From positions 920,001 through 984,000 of the forward strand of contig LSRY02000003.1 in NCBI GenBank assembly GCA_001643675.2: 64,000 bases of DNA, read 5' to 3'. This DNA is from Monocercomonoides exilis (lineage: Eukaryota > Preaxostyla > Oxymonadida > Polymastigidae). The notes beneath the pieces are model-generated. The model was given only the letters and a program-made list of their open reading frames with translations. It was not told the DNA's origin and searched no databases. This document shows positions 60,231 to 64,000 of this stretch, in pieces; the stretch's first letter is position 1; the number at the start of each line of letters is the position of its first letter. The position numbers and the translations under genes are program-made.

Positions 60231-63200
60231 ATGAAAGCCGCATGCAATATTGTTGCGTTGTTGTTGCTTGCTGCTTACTGCTTTAATGGAGAAGGCATCG
60301 CAAAAAGGCAATATCATCAAAAATGGAACAAAGAGATGCAGGAAGGCAAGATCAGCATTGCAGATAAAAATCACGATTACAACTTTAATTGTAACAATTC
60401 ATTTACAAAAGTTATAAAACCAGCTGCCAATCACATTTACAGTGTCCAAACAAGTCTAAATATCATCAATACCTCCTTGTGTGTGAGCCATCTCAACATC
60501 ATCCCTCTCGGTGACTGTCCACTCCTCACTGCCCAACACCACTCCGCTGCCTCCATCTGCTCCTCCACTTGCACCATCCACCCACCTTCCCTCACCAACA
60601 GCCACCACCACCACTGCCCCCTCTTCCTCTCTGCCCATGCCTCCCTCGCCCTCACAAACTTCTCCCTCACCACCCACCAACCTGCCATCCTCTCCTTCCC
60701 CCTCTTCTCCACCCCAAACAATCTCTTCCCAGATGCCCACTCCCCAATCCCTGCCTCCTTCTCCATCTCCCACTCCTCTTTCTCCTCTTTCGTCTCCCTC
60801 ATCCAGCCCTTCCTTTTTTCTCCTTCTTCCCTCTCTAACCCATCCCCTTCTCCATCTCCTTCCCTTTCCTCTTCTCCTTCATCTTTCTCATCCTCATCCT
60901 CATCCTCTTCTTTTTCTTCCCCTTCCCCTTCCCTTTCCCCTTCGATTTCCTCTTCCTCTTCCCCTCTCCATATCCATCACCAATCCCATCCCCACCTCCA
61001 AATCCACCTCAATCTCCATCTCTCAAACACCCTCTTCTCCAACATCTCCTCTCCCCAATCCCCTCTATCTCTTCCATCCCTTCCCTCCCACTCACTCAAT
61101 TCATTCATCTCAACCACTTCTTCCTCTTCTCTCTCTTCCACCAACACCAACGCCAATTCAACCCCCTCCTTCTCCCTTCACTCATCTCTCTCCTTCCACT
61201 CAACCATCTTCAAACACACCCACAACCCCATCGATGGAACCATCCTCCCCAACCTCAACAGCCCATCCACATCCCTCTCTGCCTTCAACACCTCTTTTCT
61301 CCACCAAACACGCTCTTCACAAAATGCTGCTGTTGTATATGTAGGAAATGAAACTCACAGAAAAACACCTGGAAGATTGACTTCGTTTGATGTGAACAGT
61401 CATAAATTTGAATGGTGCGAATGGAATGATTCAAATGGAGGAAACGATCATGGAGGAGCACTTAAAGTTTTTTGTGTAAATGCCAATCTCACAATCACTT
61501 CTTGTTCATTCAACAATTGTTCAACAAATGGGAATTATGGTGGAGCGTTATTCAGTTACTGTTTGCAAAATGAGAATATTGCAAAATCCAATTTTACAAA
61601 CTGTTCGGCATTGCACGGAGGGGCAACTGCTATAGATGGTCGACAATCATCTTTTATTTATTCATTTTCTGATAACAGAGTGGAAAATTGTTCAATAACT
61701 AGCATTTATGGAACTGGATGGTATTTCTATATTGGTGATTTTTCTTCAAACGGTCAATTCTTATTCACTAAATGCAAGTGCATCTCAAATTCTGGTGGAG
61801 ACTCTACGGGTGCTTTAACATTTTATAATCCTCCAGGAAACAAACCAAATCAATTTTTGGTTAATGATTGTCGGTTCATAAACAACAAATTGACAAGTGC
61901 ATCTTCCACACGCGGTGGTGCAGCAATGTGTTTTTATCCTCCTTATTCCTGGATGAATGATGTAAAATTCATAATTTTCTGCTTTTTTGATGGAAATACC
62001 GCAACTAATGGAAGGGGCAATGATGTGTTCTTCAATGGCAGCAGCATCACCCAATCTCCTTTCCAGCAATGTGGATCAACAACAGAATCAAAAAGAGTCT
62101 GGAATAATGGACAAGCAGATAATACCGTGTATAATGGCTGGCTTCCGATCATCGACCAGAACAAAATAGTCTCAAATGGTGGAAGTGATGTCGATGCCTG
62201 TGGCAAAACACAGCAAAGTCCATGTGCCACAGTGGAGTATGCTCTCGGATGCGTTGCTCCCTTCAGCGATGCCTCCCTCTCTCTTCTCATATCCACTTTC
62301 ACTCCCACAAAGACTCTCACATTCCGTGCCCCAAATACAAGAATCACAGGAAATGGCACAGATACCACCATTATCGCCTCCAGTGGCATTCACCAACCAC
62401 AAAACCCACATTCACAGTCATCACAAACAACATCATCATTTTCTTCATTTTCATCAATATCAGCATCTTCTTCACCAGATCCATCTGCCTCGTCTGCCCT
62501 CTTCCAACAGACCCAGGGCTCCCTCACAATTTCTGCCCTCGCCCTCGCCCACAACTCCACAAATCCCATCACCCCCATCCTCTTCCACCTCTCCCAAAAC
62601 TCCCCTTCCCTCAACCTCAACACAACCACCATCACCGGAACAACCTCCATAACAATAAAAACACCCCTCTTCTTCCTCACTGCTGGCTCCCTCGCCCTCA
62701 ACCACACAGCAATCACCAGTCTCGCCCTCAACAGTCAAAGCATCTTCCACCTCACCTCCCTCATCGCTCCTCTCACCCTCAACTCCTCCAACATCACCCA
62801 CATCACCTCCACAGCCTCCCCCACCAGCTGTGTCCTCTCCTCTGCCACCTCCCCTGCCCTCTCCCTCTCCCTCGCCAACTGCACCATCACAAACATCAAC
62901 TCAGCTCCACAAAACCAACAGACTGCCACAGATGGCGGGTGCATCTCATTCGCCTCATCTGCCCCTGCCAACTCCTTTTCAGTGAGTGACACAATCTTCT
63001 CCACCTGCTCTGTGAGCGAGGATACAAGTTCTGGAGGAAGAGGCGGTGCTCTCATGATCGAGTTCAATGAAGGCTCACAAGTGTCAGAATCCTCCTTTTC
63101 CATAACCAATATTGTGTTTTCAGCCAACAAAGCGAGTGTTGGAAGAGATATGTATTTTGTGTGTGAATCATTTGTCGCTTCTGTGAAAGAGCCCTTGTTC

Positions 63201-64000
63201 GCCTTCATGAGAAGCATCACTCAGAAAGACAACTCAGTTGTTGGACATGACAGAACAGAGGCATTTGGCGATTGGGACGTTGATTTGTTCATATTTTTTG
63301 ACGGTTTCTTTGATGATACAATATATGTTGATGGAACATCTGGAGTGGAGAGGGCATATTGTGGACTGGAGAAGGTGCCGTGTTTGAATGTGAATTATGG
63401 GATGGAGCGTTTGAAAAAAACGCTGAATGTTAAAGAGGAGATTGTTGTGTGCGAAAAATCGTCTTTAACTGGATGTGTGGATGTGGGGGAAATGTGTGTG
63501 AAAGCAAAAACTGAGGCAATTGTGGAAATTGAATGCCAAGGACAAGTGAGTGGATCAGAAGTCTGTATTCTGAAATCATCATCTCTGACAGAAATGGAGT
63601 TCATTGGAATTGTTATTCCATCGAGTTTTAACAGAACAATCACATCAGTGATTGAATCAAATACTCAAAATGGTGAATTGCGCATGAAGAACTGCGCAAT
63701 GAGTGTGATTGGAGGGAAGGGAAACACAATTGGGTTTTTCTTGATCAAATCAACAGGGAAGATGATTGAACTGGATTCTGTCACGATATCAGATGTAAAA
63801 TCCACTGTTTCATTGTTTTCAATTTCGCTTTCGTCTGGAAATGTGAATGATCAGAACTACAAGATGAAACTGTTGAATTGCACACTGGAAGGTTTAGAGA
63901 TTGATGGAGGTGAAGAGGCAACAGTGTTTGGAGGGAGTGTGGGAGTTTGGATGGTGATGAATGGAAGTACAATTGATGGGGCATTGTCGGAGAAGAGCAA
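60231..64000 (+). CDS. Beta-helix surface protein, paralogue of the minus-strand receptor (3' cut)
   Basis: From ATG 60231 the frame stays open for 1,256 codons to the window edge. It starts with a signal peptide (MKAACNIVALLLLAAYC). A long Ser/Pro/His/Leu-rich stretch follows (residues 90-365). Next come beta-helix-like turns: FEWCEWNDSNGGNDHGGAL, CSFNNCSTNGNYGGAL and NFTNCSALHGGA. Similar turns occur in the minus-strand receptor (FTWCEWNGSK, CSFNDCTAYYDGGGI). Two module linkers are visible: GGSDVDACGKTQQSPCATV (about 648-666) and YCGLEKVPCLNV (about 1043), spaced about 389 aa as in the paralogue. The product is probably secreted or a single-pass surface protein. A transmembrane helix and pseudokinase tail may lie beyond the edge. 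Codon composition flips from C-rich to purine-rich near 62990. Confidence 0.8.
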   Translation, partial: MKAACNIVALLLLAAYCFNGEGIAKRQYHQKWNKEMQEGKISIADKNHDYNFNCNNSFTKVIKPAANHIYSVQTSLNIINTSLCVSHLNIIPLGDCPLLTAQHHSAASICSSTCTIHPPSLTNSHHHHCPLFLSAHASLALTNFSLTTHQPAILSFPLFSTPNNLFPDAHSPIPASFSISHSSFSSFVSLIQPFLFSPSSLSNPSPSPSPSLSSSPSSFSSSSSSSSFSSPSPSLSPSISSSSSPLHIHHQSHPHLQIHLNLHLSNTLFSNISSPQSPLSLPSLPSHSLNSFISTTSSSSLSSTNTNANSTPSFSLHSSLSFHSTIFKHTHNPIDGTILPNLNSPSTSLSAFNTSFLHQTRSSQNAAVVYVGNETHRKTPGRLTSFDVNSHKFEWCEWNDSNGGNDHGGALKVFCVNANLTITSCSFNNCSTNGNYGGALFSYCLQNENIAKSNFTNCSALHGGATAIDGRQSSFIYSFSDNRVENCSITSIYGTGWYFYIGDFSSNGQFLFTKCKCISNSGGDSTGALTFYNPPGNKPNQFLVNDCRFINNKLTSASSTRGGAAMCFYPPYSWMNDVKFIIFCFFDGNTATNGRGNDVFFNGSSITQSPFQQCGSTTESKRVWNNGQADNTVYNGWLPIIDQNKIVSNGGSDVDACGKTQQSPCATVEYALGCVAPFSDASLSLLISTFTPTKTLTFRAPNTRITGNGTDTTIIASSGIHQPQNPHSQSSQTTSSFSSFSSISASSSPDPSASSALFQQTQGSLTISALALAHNSTNPITPILFHLSQNSPSLNLNTTTITGTTSITIKTPLFFLTAGSLALNHTAITSLALNSQSIFHLTSLIAPLTLNSSNITHITSTASPTSCVLSSATSPALSLSLANCTITNINSAPQNQQTATDGGCISFASSAPANSFSVSDTIFSTCSVSEDTSSGGRGGALMIEFNEGSQVSESSFSITNIVFSANKASVGRDMYFVCESFVASVKEPLFAFMRSITQKDNSVVGHDRTEAFGDWDVDLFIFFDGFFDDTIYVDGTSGVERAYCGLEKVPCLNVNYGMERLKKTLNVKEEIVVCEKSSLTGCVDVGEMCVKAKTEAIVEIECQGQVSGSEVCILKSSSLTEMEFIGIVIPSSFNRTITSVIESNTQNGELRMKNCAMSVIGGKGNTIGFFLIKSTGKMIELDSVTISDVKSTVSLFSISLSSGNVNDQNYKMKLLNCTLEGLEIDGGEEATVFGGSVGVWMVMNGSTIDGALSEKS

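Overview
The window looks like a gene-dense stretch of a protist (microbial eukaryote) nuclear genome. Very long frames end at ordinary TAA/TAG/TGA stops, the genes carry short GT-AG introns (mostly 51-85 nt), and intergenic DNA is very AT-rich. The protein families are eukaryotic: a dynein heavy-chain relative, a DOCK-type exchange factor, an SLC44/CTL transporter and a MYND zinc-finger protein. Two giant beta-helix surface proteins (one ending in a kinase-like tail), intron richness and the standard code together point to a Preaxostyla/oxymonad-like metamonad (Monocercomonoides or Blattamonas type). That taxonomic placement is inference.

Layout. 1-267 (minus): start of a secreted Gly/Cys-repeat protein that runs off the left edge. 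640-2922 (minus): five-exon MYND zinc-finger protein with an MSS51-C-like domain. 3046-27644 (plus): a two-exon gene for a giant (about 8,175 aa) and highly divergent dynein heavy chain. 27809-30096 (plus): choline-transporter-like membrane protein. 31415-40197 (minus): giant surface beta-helix receptor with one transmembrane helix and a cytoplasmic pseudokinase. 42545-44605 (plus): three-exon acidic-tailed protein of unknown function. 45614-59642 (plus): five-exon giant DOCK-family (zizimin-like) Rho GEF of about 4,592 aa. 60231-64000 (plus): start of a second beta-helix surface protein, a paralogue of the minus-strand one, cut by the right edge.

I found no tRNA, rRNA, mobile-element coding region or CRISPR array. 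Intergenic DNA holds an imperfect long inverted repeat (about 41184-41395), a small perfect-looking hairpin (41596-41636), pentanucleotide microsatellites and poly-T tracts. Exon joins were built by hand from frame, phase, GT/AG sites and family alignment from memory. They need RNA evidence.

The most unusual item is the dynein-like gene. The linker, stalk, microtubule-binding and AAA6 signatures of a dynein heavy chain can be followed in order. However, the Walker A motifs of AAA1, AAA3 and AAA4 are gone, AAA2 keeps Walker A but not Walker B, and roughly half the protein is low-complexity insert. The same serine-rich insert style recurs in the unrelated DOCK gene. The genes do not form an obvious pathway. 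The shared themes are cytoskeletal regulation (dynein-like, DOCK) and the cell surface (two beta-helix proteins, a transporter, a secreted Cys-rich protein).
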